Below are positions 1-8,185 of a stretch of DNA of 64,000 nt, one piece after another. The notes below the pieces were generated by a model that saw only the letters and a list, made by a program, of their open reading frames with translations, made no database searches and was not told the origin of the DNA. The DNA comes from Pseudonocardia sp. HH130629-09 (lineage in GTDB: Bacteria; Actinomycetota; Actinomycetes; Mycobacteriales; Pseudonocardiaceae). Both the position numbers and the translations under genes were made by a program. The DNA lies in assembly GCF_001294645.1 (NCBI RefSeq), contig NZ_CP011868.1:4712001-4776000 (forward strand), read 5' to 3'. The stretch's first letter is position 1; each line of letters begins with the position of its first letter.

Positions 1-2
1 CG

Positions 3-797
3 GTGGCCAGGAGCCTTCGCGACACCCTGAGCGAGCCGCATCACCATCGGACTGCCGCTGCTGGCCGTGCTGGTCTCGGCCGGGCTGGCCCTGACCGGGA
101 ACCTGCAGCGTGTCGACATCGAGACCGACATCCAGCGCAAGCTCGAGATGACCGGCACGCTCGGTGACCTCACCACGCTCATGGTCGACGCCGAGACCGG
201 CGTCCGCGGCTACCAGCTCACCGGGCGCACCGAGTACATGGAGCCATTCACCGACGCGTCGGCGGAGCTCCCGACGGTCCTGGGGCATCTGGAGTCGCTG
301 GCCGCGGCGGAGCCCGGCGAGAACCCGCGCACGGACAAGCTGGCCCGGATCGCCGAACTGCAGGACCTGACGTCGAAGCAGATGACCGACCTGGCCCGCC
401 AGCGCGACGTCGTCGCCGCGGGGACCTGGCCTACGGCAAGAACCTCATGGACGGCATCCCCAGCCGCGTCGACCAGATGCGGACCGGCGAGCGGCAGCTG
501 CTCGACGACCGCATCGCCGAGATCAACCAGATCCGCGTCCGCGACTACCTGTCGGTCGGCATCGCGCTCACGGTCGCCGTGCTGACCCGGTTCCTCGCCT
601 GGTTCCTGCACCGCAACGGCATCCTGCGCCGGGTGGACCGGCTCGCCGACACCGTGCAGGTCCTGCGCGAGGGCGGCCCCGTGCCCGAGCCGCCGCCGGT
701 GAAGCGGGACCGGATGGGCGACCTCGAACGCGAGGTCCACCTGCTCGAACCTGCGGTCCCGGCGCGCAGCGACGACTCAGTTGACGGACGGGTGTGA
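3..797 (+). pseudogene. CHASE3-domain sensor remnant, frameshifted and truncated
   Basis: The translated pieces look like the N-terminal half of a bacterial sensor kinase: a membrane segment (GLPLLAVLVSAGLALTG), an extracytoplasmic CHASE3-like helical domain with the typical DAETGVRGYQLTG stretch, a second membrane segment (VGIALTVAVLTRFLAWFL) and a short HAMP-like end. The reading frame changes twice. Near 30-37 the frame that starts at GTG 3 must pass to the frame of codon 67, because an in-frame TGA lies at 28-30. Near 418-424 a G is missing from a G run, after which DLAYGKNLMDGIPSRVDQM continues in another frame. The gene stops at 797 with no histidine kinase or output domain. It is probably non-functional, unless the runs are sequencing errors. 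Confidence 0.7.
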
Positions 798-839
798 CTC
801 AGGACACGATCGGCGTCACCCACCGCCCGAGGAGCCCAC

Positions 840-1928
840 GTGAGCACCGACGCCGTCGCCCCCACCCGCGCACCCGGCCGGCTCGGGAACCCGTCGATGA
901 CGATCGGCGACGACCCGCGGGCCGACCCGCGGATGGTCGCGGTGCTGGAGGGCTTCGGACTGACCGGGCATGCCGACGACGCCCCGCTGGACCGCACCGC
1001 GGGCCGCCCGGCGCTGCTCGGCTTCGTCGACGCCGCCGAGGAGGGCTTCGAGGGGTTCTTCGCCGCGCTGTCCACGGGCTGGGCGCCGATGTCGGGCATC
1101 GACCGCACGACCCGGACCGTGCCCGGGGCCGACGGCCACGAGATCACCCTGTACGTCCACCGCCCGACCGGCGTGGACGGGCCGCTGCCGGTGCTCTACC
1201 AGGTGCACGGCGGCGGGATGGTCATGCTGGCCGCCGAGGGTCCGCTGTACGTGCGGTGGCGCGACGAGCTGGCCGCGGAGGGCGCCGTCGTCGTGGGGGT
1301 CGAGTACCGCAACGGCGGCGGGCGGCTCGGGCCGCACCCGTTCCCGGCAGGTCTCGACGACTGCGTCACCGGCCTGCACTGGGTGCACGAGCACCTCACG
1401 GAGCTGGGCGGGACGCACGTCGTCGTCACCGGGGACTCCGGCGGCGCGAACCTCGCGCTCGGGCTGGCGGTCCGGGCCCGCCGCGACGGCTGGGCCGGGC
1501 GGATCGCCGGGGTGTACGCCCAGTGCCCGTACGTACTGGGGTCCTGGGACCGGGCGCCCGCGGACCTGGCGTCGCTGTGGGAGAACGACCGCTACTGGCT
1601 CAACCGGGAGCCGTTCCCGCTGCTCGCCGAGGTCTACGACCCGGGTTCCACGCATGCCGAGGACCCGACCTGCTGGGCCGCGGCCGCCCGGCCCGAGGAC
1701 CTGAACGGGCTCCCGCCGCACGTGATCGCCTGCGCGGAGCTGGACCCGCTGCGCGACGAGGGTCTTGCCCACCACCGGCGGCTGCTCGCCGCGGGGGTCC
1801 CCTCGGTCGGACTGGTGTACCCCGGGCTCTGCCACGTCGGCATGATCCTGTTCCGCGACGCCATGCCCGACGTCTACGCCCACGCCGTGCGCGACGTCGT
1901 CGGTTTCGCCCGGTCGGTGCGCGGCTGA
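840..1928 (+). CDS. alpha/beta hydrolase, hormone-sensitive-lipase-type esterase
   Basis: A probable cytoplasmic carboxylesterase that hydrolyses short or medium acyl esters. The HSL family signature is visible: oxyanion-hole HGGG at residues 123-126, nucleophile motif GDSGG with Ser200, an acidic residue in AELDPLRDEG near 304 and the catalytic His in LCHVG near 331. The length of 362 residues is slightly above the usual 310-340, with an N-terminal cap region of about 90 residues. GTG 840 is chosen because a purine-rich GAGGAG lies about 10 bases upstream. It stands alone on the plus strand between a dead sensor gene and a convergent small gene. The substrate cannot be told from the sequence. 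Confidence 0.85.
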   Translation: MSTDAVAPTRAPGRLGNPSMTIGDDPRADPRMVAVLEGFGLTGHADDAPLDRTAGRPALLGFVDAAEEGFEGFFAALSTGWAPMSGIDRTTRTVPGADGHEITLYVHRPTGVDGPLPVLYQVHGGGMVMLAAEGPLYVRWRDELAAEGAVVVGVEYRNGGGRLGPHPFPAGLDDCVTGLHWVHEHLTELGGTHVVVTGDSGGANLALGLAVRARRDGWAGRIAGVYAQCPYVLGSWDRAPADLASLWENDRYWLNREPFPLLAEVYDPGSTHAEDPTCWAAAARPEDLNGLPPHVIACAELDPLRDEGLAHHRRLLAAGVPSVGLVYPGLCHVGMILFRDAMPDVYAHAVRDVVGFARSVRG

Positions 1929-1938
1929 CCCGGCCGGG

Positions 1939-2214
1939 TCAGGGCACCGCGGGCGGGGCCGCGTCGTCGCCGGTGTCCGGACGGACCCGGCGACGGCACC
2001 CGGGCACCACCAGGTGCGCGTCGAGCACACGGGCGAGCAGGACCCGGTCGACCGGGGCGGTCACGGCCGGGTCGACCAGCATGGCGGCGACGTCGTGCTC
2101 GGTGCCGGTGCCGCCGAGGCCGGCGTAGCGGACCCAGACGTCGTAGGCGGACAGCCCGGACAGCGCCGCCGCCACCGGGAGCGACACCGTGACGGGTTCC
2201 TCGAACACGACCAT
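1939..2214 (-). CDS. small actinobacterial conserved hypothetical protein
   Basis: A 91-residue soluble protein without signal peptide or known catalytic motif. The stretch LSAYDVWVRYAGLGGTGTE resembles a widespread unnamed actinobacterial family of about 90 residues with an L-S-x-Y-D-x-W-x-R-Y-x-x-L-G-G core, followed by a helix (VDRVLLARVLDAHLV). ATG 2214 is the first start codon before the conserved core, and no clear ribosome site precedes it. It lies 83 bases downstream of the sugar dehydrogenase gene on the same strand and converges on the esterase gene with a 10-base gap. The family match is from memory of its pattern, and its function is unknown. Confidence 0.6.
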   Translation of the reverse strand: MVVFEEPVTVSLPVAAALSGLSAYDVWVRYAGLGGTGTEHDVAAMLVDPAVTAPVDRVLLARVLDAHLVVPGCRRRVRPDTGDDAAPPAVP

Positions 2215-2297
2215 CCGCGCCGCGTACCCGGTCCCGGACGGTTCAGACCGCCGACCCGGTCGCGTCCTCCCCCGGACCGGGCCGGCCCCCGCGCGGG

Positions 2298-3545
2298 TCA
2301 GCTCGGGTCGACCCGCAGGACCCGGTCGTCGTCGCCGTTGGACGTCGTGACCAGCAGGGCCCCGTCCGGCGCGGAGTGGACCCCGCGCAGCCGCCCGAAC
2401 TCCCCGTCGAGCTCCGTCGGGATCTCGACGTCGGAGACCGCGCCGTCGGTGCCCGCCGGGCCGACGCGCATCAGCAGCAGCTTCTGCCCACGCAACGCGG
2501 CGACGGCGAGCATCCCGTTCCGCGGGCCCCACGCGTCGTCGTCGAGGAACGCGGCGCCGGCCGGGGCCTCGGGCGGGCTGCCGGAGGACCACGCGGCGGG
2601 GACGGCGTCGGGGAAGCGGTCCCGGTCGGTCATCGGGACCGACTCGTCGTAGGTGCTCACCGTACCGCCCTGCGAGGGGTCCCAGCCGTAGTTGGCGCCC
2701 GGGCGCAGCAGGTTCACCTCGTCGTCGCGGGTGGGGCCGTGCTCGGCGGTGAAGATCCGCCCGGTGCCCGGCTCGACCGCGACGCCCTGCACGTTGCGGT
2801 GTCCGGAGGTGTGGACGAGCCGCTGGGCCGGGTCGGCGGCGTCGGCGAAGGGATTGCCCGCCGCGGGCCCACCGGTGGCCGGATCGACCCGCAGCGTCTT
2901 GCCGCCGAGCGAGGTGAGGTCCTGCGGGGTGGCGGGCATCGCCGCGTCTCCGGTCCCGACGACGAGCGCCCCGGTGTCGTCGAGGGCGACCCGGCAGCCC
3001 GAGTGCCGTCCGCCCGAGGCGATCGGCAGCCCGCCGACCAGCGGGTCCGCGACCCGGGTCGCGGTGGCGCCGTCCGGGGACAGCGTCCAGGTGACCAGCC
3101 GGACGTCGACCGGGTTCCCGTTCTCGGCATGGGTCTGGCAGGTGGTGAACCGGTTCGACGTCGCGAAGTCGGCGTGCACGGCCAGCCCCATGAGCCCGCC
3201 CTCGCCGCGGGCGAACACGTCGCCGAGGTCGGCGGCGACCGGAGTGACCGCGGTGCCCGGGTCGAGCGAGGCGAGCAGCGAGAGGCGCCCGGACCGCTCG
3301 GTGACCAGCGCGCGCCCGTCGGGCAGCACACCGACGCTCCAGACGTGGGAGAACCCGCCCGCGACGGGGGTGACCCGCAGACCGCCGTCCCCGGTCCGGG
3401 CCGGGGACGGCGCGGGCGGTGCGGGGGCCGGTGCCGCGGGCGACGCGGCGCCGCAGCCCGCCACGCCCATCAGGACGACCGCCGCCACCGCCGTCCCGGC
3501 GCGGCGGACACGGGAGGCGATGCGATCACGGGTCACACCGGACAT
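2298..3545 (-). CDS. PQQ-dependent aldose (glucose/sorbosone-type) dehydrogenase lipoprotein
   Basis: A secreted, lipid-anchored beta-propeller enzyme that would oxidise sugar aldoses using PQQ or a related quinone cofactor. The N-terminus carries arginines, a hydrophobic stretch and a lipobox ending VAGC, then a Pro/Ala-rich linker. Family motifs visible are GGFSHVWSVGVLPDG at the start of the propeller, GLMGLAVHADF, SGGRHSGCRVALD, EHGPTRDDEVN and GANYGW near the cofactor pocket. ATG 3545 is preferred over ATG 3557, since the shorter form begins just ahead of the signal peptide. The start overlaps the end of the P450 gene by 20 bases, which suggests translational coupling. No PQQ biosynthesis genes are seen here. 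Confidence 0.85.
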   Translation of the reverse strand: MSGVTRDRIASRVRRAGTAVAAVVLMGVAGCGAASPAAPAPAPPAPSPARTGDGGLRVTPVAGGFSHVWSVGVLPDGRALVTERSGRLSLLASLDPGTAVTPVAADLGDVFARGEGGLMGLAVHADFATSNRFTTCQTHAENGNPVDVRLVTWTLSPDGATATRVADPLVGGLPIASGGRHSGCRVALDDTGALVVGTGDAAMPATPQDLTSLGGKTLRVDPATGGPAAGNPFADAADPAQRLVHTSGHRNVQGVAVEPGTGRIFTAEHGPTRDDEVNLLRPGANYGWDPSQGGTVSTYDESVPMTDRDRFPDAVPAAWSSGSPPEAPAGAAFLDDDAWGPRNGMLAVAALRGQKLLLMRVGPAGTDGAVSDVEIPTELDGEFGRLRGVHSAPDGALLVTTSNGDDDRVLRVDPS

Positions 3546-4809
3546 CCTGGCCCACACCGCCCATTCCGGCAGAGTGGTGGCGAGCGGGGAGCGCGTCCAC
3601 CCGCACCTCCACCGCGTCCGCCCGCACGAACCCCAGGTCGGCAGGACCCTCGACGACCTCGGCGAGGCGCAGGGCGGGGAACCGGGTGACCAGTGCCCGC
3701 AGCCCGATCTCGAGCTCGGTGCGGGCGAGGGCCGCGCCCAGGCAGTAGTGCGCGCCCTGCCCGAAGCCGAGGTGCCCCTCGCCGCGGCCCGGGTCGCGGG
3801 TCACATCGAACTCCTCGGGCCGGTCGTGACGGCGCGGGTCGAAGTTGGCCGTCACCAACCCGGCGACGACCGTGCTGCCCGCCGGGACCGTCGTGCCACC
3901 GACCACGAGATCGGCGGCGGCGAAGCGCGGCGTGGACATCGGCACCGCGCCGCAGGTCCGCACGATCTCGTGCACCGCGGTCGGCCAGCGCTCCGGCTCG
4001 TCCCGCAGCACGGCGAGCTGCTCCGGCCGGGTGAGCAGGACCAGCGCGGCCCGGGACAGGACGTGCGCGGTCGTCTCGAACCCGGCCAGCACCAGGTCGA
4101 ACAGCAGCACCGCGAGCTCGTCGGAGTCGAGCCGGTCGCCGTCGTCGTGCACCGCGACCAGGGCGCTGACCAGGTCGTCGGCCGGGTCCGCGCGCCGGGC
4201 CGCGATCAGCTCGTGCACCTGGTCGTGAACGGCGTGGGCCGCCGCGGGCATCCGTGCGGGGTCGGGGGCGACGAGCAGCCGGGCCAGGGCCCGCCAGACC
4301 TCCCGGCTCTCCTCCGGCACGCCGACCAGCTCGCAGATCACCGCGATCGGCAGCGGGTGGCACAGCGCGGCGACGAGGTCGACCGGGGTGCCGTCGGCGC
4401 CGGCGGCGGCGATGTCGTCGAGCAGTCCGTCGGTGAGCGCCTCGATCCGCGGACGCAGCTCACGGACCCGGCGCACGGTGAACGCGCGCGAGACCAGCCG
4501 ACGCAGCCGGGCGTGGTCCTCACCGTCCCGGACGAGCAGACCCCGCCCGAGGTGGGCGAGCTCGTCGGGGAACCCGAGCGTCGCGAACACCCCCGCGAGG
4601 CCCCGCCCGGCGCCGGGTACCGCCGCCGGATCGCTGCGCAGGCGCGGGTCGAGCAGCGCGGCGTGGACGTCGTCGTGCCGGGTGACCAGCACCGCGGGCC
4701 CCATCGGGGTGTCGTCGAACGGCACCACGGGTCCCTGCTCCCGCCGCCGCCCCAGTCGCGCGACGGGGCAGCCCTCCCCGTTCGTGCGGCGTTCGGTGGT
4801 CCGGTCCAC
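3526..4809 (-). CDS. cytochrome P450, first of two paralogues
   Basis: A soluble class I bacterial P450 of 427 residues that would hydroxylate or epoxidise a small organic substrate with electrons from a ferredoxin. The oxygen-activating I-helix motif AGFETT is at 242-247, the K-helix ExxR (EIVR) at 281-284 and the haem-binding loop FGQGAHYCLG has Cys356. The open frame runs further upstream, but GTG 4809 is chosen because AGGAG lies seven bases before it and the N-terminus then matches family length. It is clearly paralogous to the P450 at 8186-9451, with long identical stretches such as DGEDHARLRRLVSRAF. The sugar dehydrogenase gene is coupled behind it. The resemblance is to CYP105/CYP107-type enzymes, without a family assignment. 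Confidence 0.93.
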   Translation of the reverse strand: MDRTTERRTNGEGCPVARLGRRREQGPVVPFDDTPMGPAVLVTRHDDVHAALLDPRLRSDPAAVPGAGRGLAGVFATLGFPDELAHLGRGLLVRDGEDHARLRRLVSRAFTVRRVRELRPRIEALTDGLLDDIAAAGADGTPVDLVAALCHPLPIAVICELVGVPEESREVWRALARLLVAPDPARMPAAAHAVHDQVHELIAARRADPADDLVSALVAVHDDGDRLDSDELAVLLFDLVLAGFETTAHVLSRAALVLLTRPEQLAVLRDEPERWPTAVHEIVRTCGAVPMSTPRFAAADLVVGGTTVPAGSTVVAGLVTANFDPRRHDRPEEFDVTRDPGRGEGHLGFGQGAHYCLGAALARTELEIGLRALVTRFPALRLAEVVEGPADLGFVRADAVEVRVDALPARHHSAGMGGVGQDVRCDP

Positions 4810-4848
4810 GTCGTTCTCCTCTCGTGACGGGTGGCTCGCCGGACCCAG

Positions 4849-4877
4849 CGGACACCCTGCCGTCGCGGCACGGTCAA
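4849..4877 (-). promoter_or_regulatory. P450 promoter with palindromic operator
   Basis: Read on the minus strand, TTGACC (4877-4872) is a good -35 box. The 17-base spacer holds the inverted repeat CCGTGCCG-CGA-CGGCAGGG (4873-4855, one mismatch), and TGTCCG lies at the -10 position. Transcription would start near 4843, giving a leader of about 34 bases with a ribosome site before GTG 4809. The same arrangement precedes the other P450 gene, so one repressor or activator probably controls both. Confidence 0.55.
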
Positions 4878-4894
4878 GGACTGGCGCCACACGG

Positions 4895-4931
4895 TTGACG
4901 ATTGCGCCATCATGCGCCATAGTTGCGCCAT
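4895..4931 (+). promoter_or_regulatory. leaderless promoter with three operator-like direct repeats
   Basis: TTGACG (4895-4900) and CATAGT (4918-4923) are 17 bases apart and form a plausible promoter whose start would fall at about 4930, the A of the ATG of the next gene. Three near-identical nonamers overlap it: TTGCGCCAT (4902-4910), ATGCGCCAT (4912-4920) and TTGCGCCAT (4923-4931). Spacing of 10 and 11 bases puts them on one face of the helix, as expected for cooperative binding of a ribbon-helix-helix dimer. Autoregulation is inferred. Confidence 0.5.
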
Positions 4932-5445
4932 GGAGTTGGACGGATATGTCGACCGCCTGCGCACCGAGTTCTCCGCCCTGGGCGAGGCAGCGGGCGAGGA
5001 GACCCGGGCGGTCGGGGAGCGGCTGCTCGCCCCCCTGCACTCGACGACCCGCCTGATCCTGCTGGAGGCGCTGGCCGAGGCGGCCGACGAGATCACCCTC
5101 GAGCTCGCTCCGGGGTCGGTGCACGTGCGGCTGCGCGGCAGCGATCCCGAGTTCGTCGTCACCGGGACACCTGCCGCACCGTCGGCACCCCCGGCGGCGA
5201 CGGAGGCGCCACCCGTGGCGCCATCGGCGCCGGCGGTCACCGACGGCGGGTCCGGGCCGGTCGCCCGGATCAACTTCCGGCCGCCGGAGACGCTCAAGAC
5301 CCGGATCGAGGAGGCCGCCGGGCGGGACGGCCTCAGTGTGAACACCTGGCTGACCCGCGTGGCCGCCGCCGCGCTGGACCGCCCGGTCGCGACGCCCGAC
5401 CGTCCCGACGCCACCCGCCGTGGCCGCGTCGGCTGGTTCGGCTGA
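4930..5445 (+). CDS. ribbon-helix-helix (HicB/Arc-like) DNA-binding protein
   Basis: A 171-residue protein with an N-terminal region of about 78 residues that is helical and then beta-rich, a Pro/Ala linker (about 80-110) and a C-terminal ribbon-helix-helix domain: INFRPPETLKTRIEEAAGRDGLSVNTWLTRVAAAAL (about 114-149), the pattern of HicB-type antitoxins and Arc repressors. It is the first gene of a run with the DUF4097 protein and an ABC exporter. No HicA toxin is adjacent, so it is more likely a transcription regulator than half of a toxin-antitoxin pair. ATG 4930 is chosen because it coincides with the predicted transcription start and follows the repeats. Its likely targets are its own operon and perhaps the flanking P450 genes; the second part is speculative. 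Confidence 0.75.
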   Translation: MELDGYVDRLRTEFSALGEAAGEETRAVGERLLAPLHSTTRLILLEALAEAADEITLELAPGSVHVRLRGSDPEFVVTGTPAAPSAPPAATEAPPVAPSAPAVTDGGSGPVARINFRPPETLKTRIEEAAGRDGLSVNTWLTRVAAAALDRPVATPDRPDATRRGRVGWFG

Positions 5446-5540
5446 GCCGCGACCGATCCCCTTCTCCCACACCTGACCGACCCACACCTGACCCACACCT
5501 GACCCACGGCGTCACCGCGACGCCGAGGAGGCGATGCCCC

Positions 5541-6380
5541 ATGCCCAGCTACGACACCCCCGAGCCCGTCACCGCGATCGTCGACCTCGCGATCGGTGAC
5601 CTGCGTGTGACCGCCTCGGACCGCGCCGACACCGTCGTCGAGGTCCACAGCTCCGCGGCCGACCGCGCCCACGCGGACCAGGTCCGGGTCGAACTGACCG
5701 GCCGCGAGCTGCGCGTCACCGGCCCGCGGCTCGGGCTGCTGCAGCGGTTCACCCCGGGCACCACCGGCCGCACCGTCGAGGTCGAGATCGCACTCCCGGC
5801 AGGCTCCGCCCTGACCGCGAGCACCGGCCACGGCTCGGTCGTCACCGAAGGCGCCCTCGGCGACTGCACCGCGACGACCCGCTACGGCGACGTCCGCATC
5901 GACGACGCGGCCTCCGCCGACCTGAGCACCGCCTACGGCCACGTCCGGATCGGTGGCACCGTCACCGGTGACGCGACGGTCCGCTCCGACCACGGCGGCA
6001 TGCAGATCCACCGCGTCGGCGGCAGCGCGGCGCTGAGCAGCAAGCACGGCGTCGTCCGCGCCGACGAGCTGACCGGCGACGTCGAGGTGACCAGCACCCA
6101 CGGCCCGATCGACGTCGACGAGCTCGGCGCGGGCGCCCGCGTCCGGACCGCCTACGGCGACGTCCGCCTCGGCCGGGTGCACCGCGGTGAGCTGTCGCTG
6201 ACCAGCACACACGGCCGCCTGGAGGTCGGTGTCGCCGAGGGCAGCGCCGCCTGGCTCGACCTCGACACCACCGGCCGGATCGGCAACGACCTGGACCCGC
6301 GCGAGGCCCCGGACGGCGGCGACACCGTCACCGTCCACGCCCGCTCCCGCGAGGGCGACATCGTCGTCCGCCGCGCCTGA
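5541..6380 (+). CDS. DUF4097-family beta-strand repeat protein
   Basis: A 279-residue protein made mostly of short beta repeats of the kind TRYGDVRIDDA, TAYGHVRIGG, SKHGVVRADEL and STHGPIDVDEL, each with a G-x-[IV] turn, as in the putative-adhesin/DUF4097 family that folds into a right-handed beta solenoid. There is no signal peptide or membrane segment, so it is probably cytoplasmic. ATG 5541 follows GAGGAG by 10 bases. It sits 95 bases behind the ribbon-helix-helix gene and 39 bases before the ABC ATPase gene, a gene order common in actinomycetes. The role is unknown; scaffold or sensor functions are only guesses. Confidence 0.85.
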   Translation: MPSYDTPEPVTAIVDLAIGDLRVTASDRADTVVEVHSSAADRAHADQVRVELTGRELRVTGPRLGLLQRFTPGTTGRTVEVEIALPAGSALTASTGHGSVVTEGALGDCTATTRYGDVRIDDAASADLSTAYGHVRIGGTVTGDATVRSDHGGMQIHRVGGSAALSSKHGVVRADELTGDVEVTSTHGPIDVDELGAGARVRTAYGDVRLGRVHRGELSLTSTHGRLEVGVAEGSAAWLDLDTTGRIGNDLDPREAPDGGDTVTVHARSREGDIVVRRA

Positions 6381-6419
6381 CACCCACCGTCCGCGATCCC
6401 GTCCACGAGAGGAACCACC

Positions 6420-7367
6420 GTGCCCACACCCCCGCCCGCGATCGCCGTCGCCGCCCTGCACAAGTCCTACGGCGACCACGCCGTGCTCCGCGGCATCGAC
6501 CTCGACGTCCCCGCCGGGACCGTGCTCGCCCTGCTCGGCCCGAACGGCGCCGGCAAGACGACGCTGGTCCGCATCCTGTCCACCCTGCTGTGGCCGGACT
6601 CGGGACGGATCCGGATCGCCGGGAGGGACCCGGCGTCCGATCCCGACGGCGTCCGGGCCGCGATCGGGGTGACCGGCCAGTTCTCCGCCGTCGACGGCCT
6701 GCTCACCGGCGCGGAGAACCTGCGGCTGATGGCCGACCTGCACCACCTGCCCCGCGCCACCGCCCGCGCCCGCACCCGGGAACTGCTGGAGCGCTTCGAC
6801 CTCGCCGACGCCGCCGACCGCCGCGCCGGCACCTACTCCGGCGGGATGCGGCGCCGCCTCGACCTGGCCATGACCCTGGTCGCGGAGCCGGACGTGCTGT
6901 TCCTCGACGAGCCGACCACCGGGCTGGACCCGCGCAGCCGCCGCGACCTGTGGGCCGCGGTGCGCGAGCTCGTCGGCCGCGGCGTCACCGTGCTGCTGAC
7001 CACCCAGTACCTGGAGGAGGCCGACCAGCTCGCCGACTCCGTCGCCGTCCTCGACGGCGGGCGCCTGGTCGCCCGCGGCACGCCCGCGCAGCTCAAGGCC
7101 CGGGTGCCCGGCGGGCACGTGTTGCTGCACCTCGCCGACGAGGACGCCCTGGCCGCCGCGCACGCCGCGCTGCCCGACGCCGTCGCCGACCCGGCGGTAC
7201 TGACGCTGCAGCTGCCCGCCACCGGTCCGCGCGACCTGCGGGCGCTGCTCGACCGGCTCGACCACGCCGGCGTCGACCCCGAGGGGCTGACCACCCACAC
7301 CCCCGACCTCGACGACGTCTTCCTCGCCCTCACCGGGCACCAGGGCACCGCGGAGGTGGCGGCATGA
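6420..7367 (+). CDS. ABC transporter ATP-binding protein, DrrA (daunorubicin-resistance) type
   Basis: The ATPase of an exporter, 315 residues. Walker A GPNGAGKTT is at residues 40-48, the Q-loop in GVTGQFSAVD near 83-92, the signature YSGGM at 139-143, Walker B VLFLDEPTTGLD at 159-170 and the switch histidine region TQYLEEAD follows. The C-terminal extension of about 90 residues (DLRALLDRLDHAGVDPEG...LDDVFLALTGH) is typical of DrrA-type drug exporters. GTG 6420 follows GAGAGGAA. The stop overlaps the permease start as ATGA, so the two subunits are translationally coupled. Confidence 0.92.
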   Translation: MPTPPPAIAVAALHKSYGDHAVLRGIDLDVPAGTVLALLGPNGAGKTTLVRILSTLLWPDSGRIRIAGRDPASDPDGVRAAIGVTGQFSAVDGLLTGAENLRLMADLHHLPRATARARTRELLERFDLADAADRRAGTYSGGMRRRLDLAMTLVAEPDVLFLDEPTTGLDPRSRRDLWAAVRELVGRGVTVLLTTQYLEEADQLADSVAVLDGGRLVARGTPAQLKARVPGGHVLLHLADEDALAAAHAALPDAVADPAVLTLQLPATGPRDLRALLDRLDHAGVDPEGLTTHTPDLDDVFLALTGHQGTAEVAA

Positions 7368-8182
7368 GCACCGCGCCCCTCGTCCCGGCCGACCGCCCCC
7401 GGCTGTTCGCCGACTCGACGACGATGCTGCGCCGCCGGATCCGGCATCTGCACCGCTACCCGTCGCTGACGATCATGCTGATCGCCCAGCCGCTGGTGTT
7501 CCTGCTGCTGTTCGTCTACGTCCTGGGCGGCACGATGGGCGCCGGGCTGGGCGGGGATCGCGACGACTACCTGGCCTACGTCACCCCGGCCGTGCTGCTG
7601 CTGACCGTCGCGAGCGTCGCGATGGGCACCGCCATCGGGGTCGCCACCGACATGACCGAGGGCGTCGTCGCCCGCTTCCGGACGATGGCGATCGCCCGTT
7701 CCAGCGTGCTCACCGGGCACGTCGCCGGGGCGTTCGTGCAGACCGCGCTGGGCCTGGTCGTCGTGCTCGGCGTGGCGTTGGCGCTGGGGTTCCGCAGCGA
7801 CGCCGGGCCGCTCGCCTGGCTCGGCGTCGCCGGGATGCTCGCGCTGCTCACCGTCGCGCTGACCTGGCTGACCGTCGCGCTCGGGCTGGCCGCGGACAGC
7901 GTGGAGACGGCGAGCAACACCCCGATGTTCCTGATGCTGCTGCCGTTCCTGGGCAGCGGGTTCGTGCCGGTGGAGTCGATGCCGACCGCGCTCAGGTGGT
8001 TCGCGGCGTACCAGCCGTTCACCCCGGTCATCGACACCCTGCGTGGGCTGCTCGGCGCCGGCCCGGGCAGCGGCGCCGGGCTCGGCACCGACGCCGCACT
8101 CGCCGTCGGCTGGTGCCTGGTGATCACCGTCGGGAGCCTGCTGTGGTCGCGTCGGCTCTACGAGACCCGCGCGGCGCGCTGA
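7364..8182 (+). CDS. ABC-2 type permease, DrrB type
   Basis: The membrane partner of the preceding ATPase, 272 residues. After a cytoplasmic N-terminus with the RRRIRHLHRYPSLT region there are about six hydrophobic spans (for example LTIMLIAQPLVFLLLFVYVLGG and AVLLLTVASVAMGTAIGVATD) and the ABC-2 signature area NTPMFLMLLPFLGSGFVPVESMP near residues 185-207. Known relatives export anthracyclines, polyketides or lipids. The gene ends three bases before the convergent second P450 gene. The exported compound is unknown, but two flanking P450 enzymes would fit handling of a hydrophobic small molecule. Confidence 0.9.
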   Translation: MSTAPLVPADRPRLFADSTTMLRRRIRHLHRYPSLTIMLIAQPLVFLLLFVYVLGGTMGAGLGGDRDDYLAYVTPAVLLLTVASVAMGTAIGVATDMTEGVVARFRTMAIARSSVLTGHVAGAFVQTALGLVVVLGVALALGFRSDAGPLAWLGVAGMLALLTVALTWLTVALGLAADSVETASNTPMFLMLLPFLGSGFVPVESMPTALRWFAAYQPFTPVIDTLRGLLGAGPGSGAGLGTDAALAVGWCLVITVGSLLWSRRLYETRAAR

Positions 8183-8185
8183 GCC

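Noticed and set aside
4930..5445. HicA/HicB toxin-antitoxin system
   Set aside because: The C-terminal RHH domain is HicB-like, but no small HicA-type or other toxin gene is present next to it on either strand.
3526..5496. Longer form of the first P450 with about 229 extra N-terminal residues
   Set aside because: The extension is the reverse frame of the RHH gene and its promoter; a good ribosome site precedes GTG 4809 and family length fits.
4338..7340. A minus-strand open frame of 1000 codons across the RHH, DUF4097 and ABC genes
   Set aside because: No domain over its length, and the opposite strand has clear families with ribosome sites and ATGA coupling.
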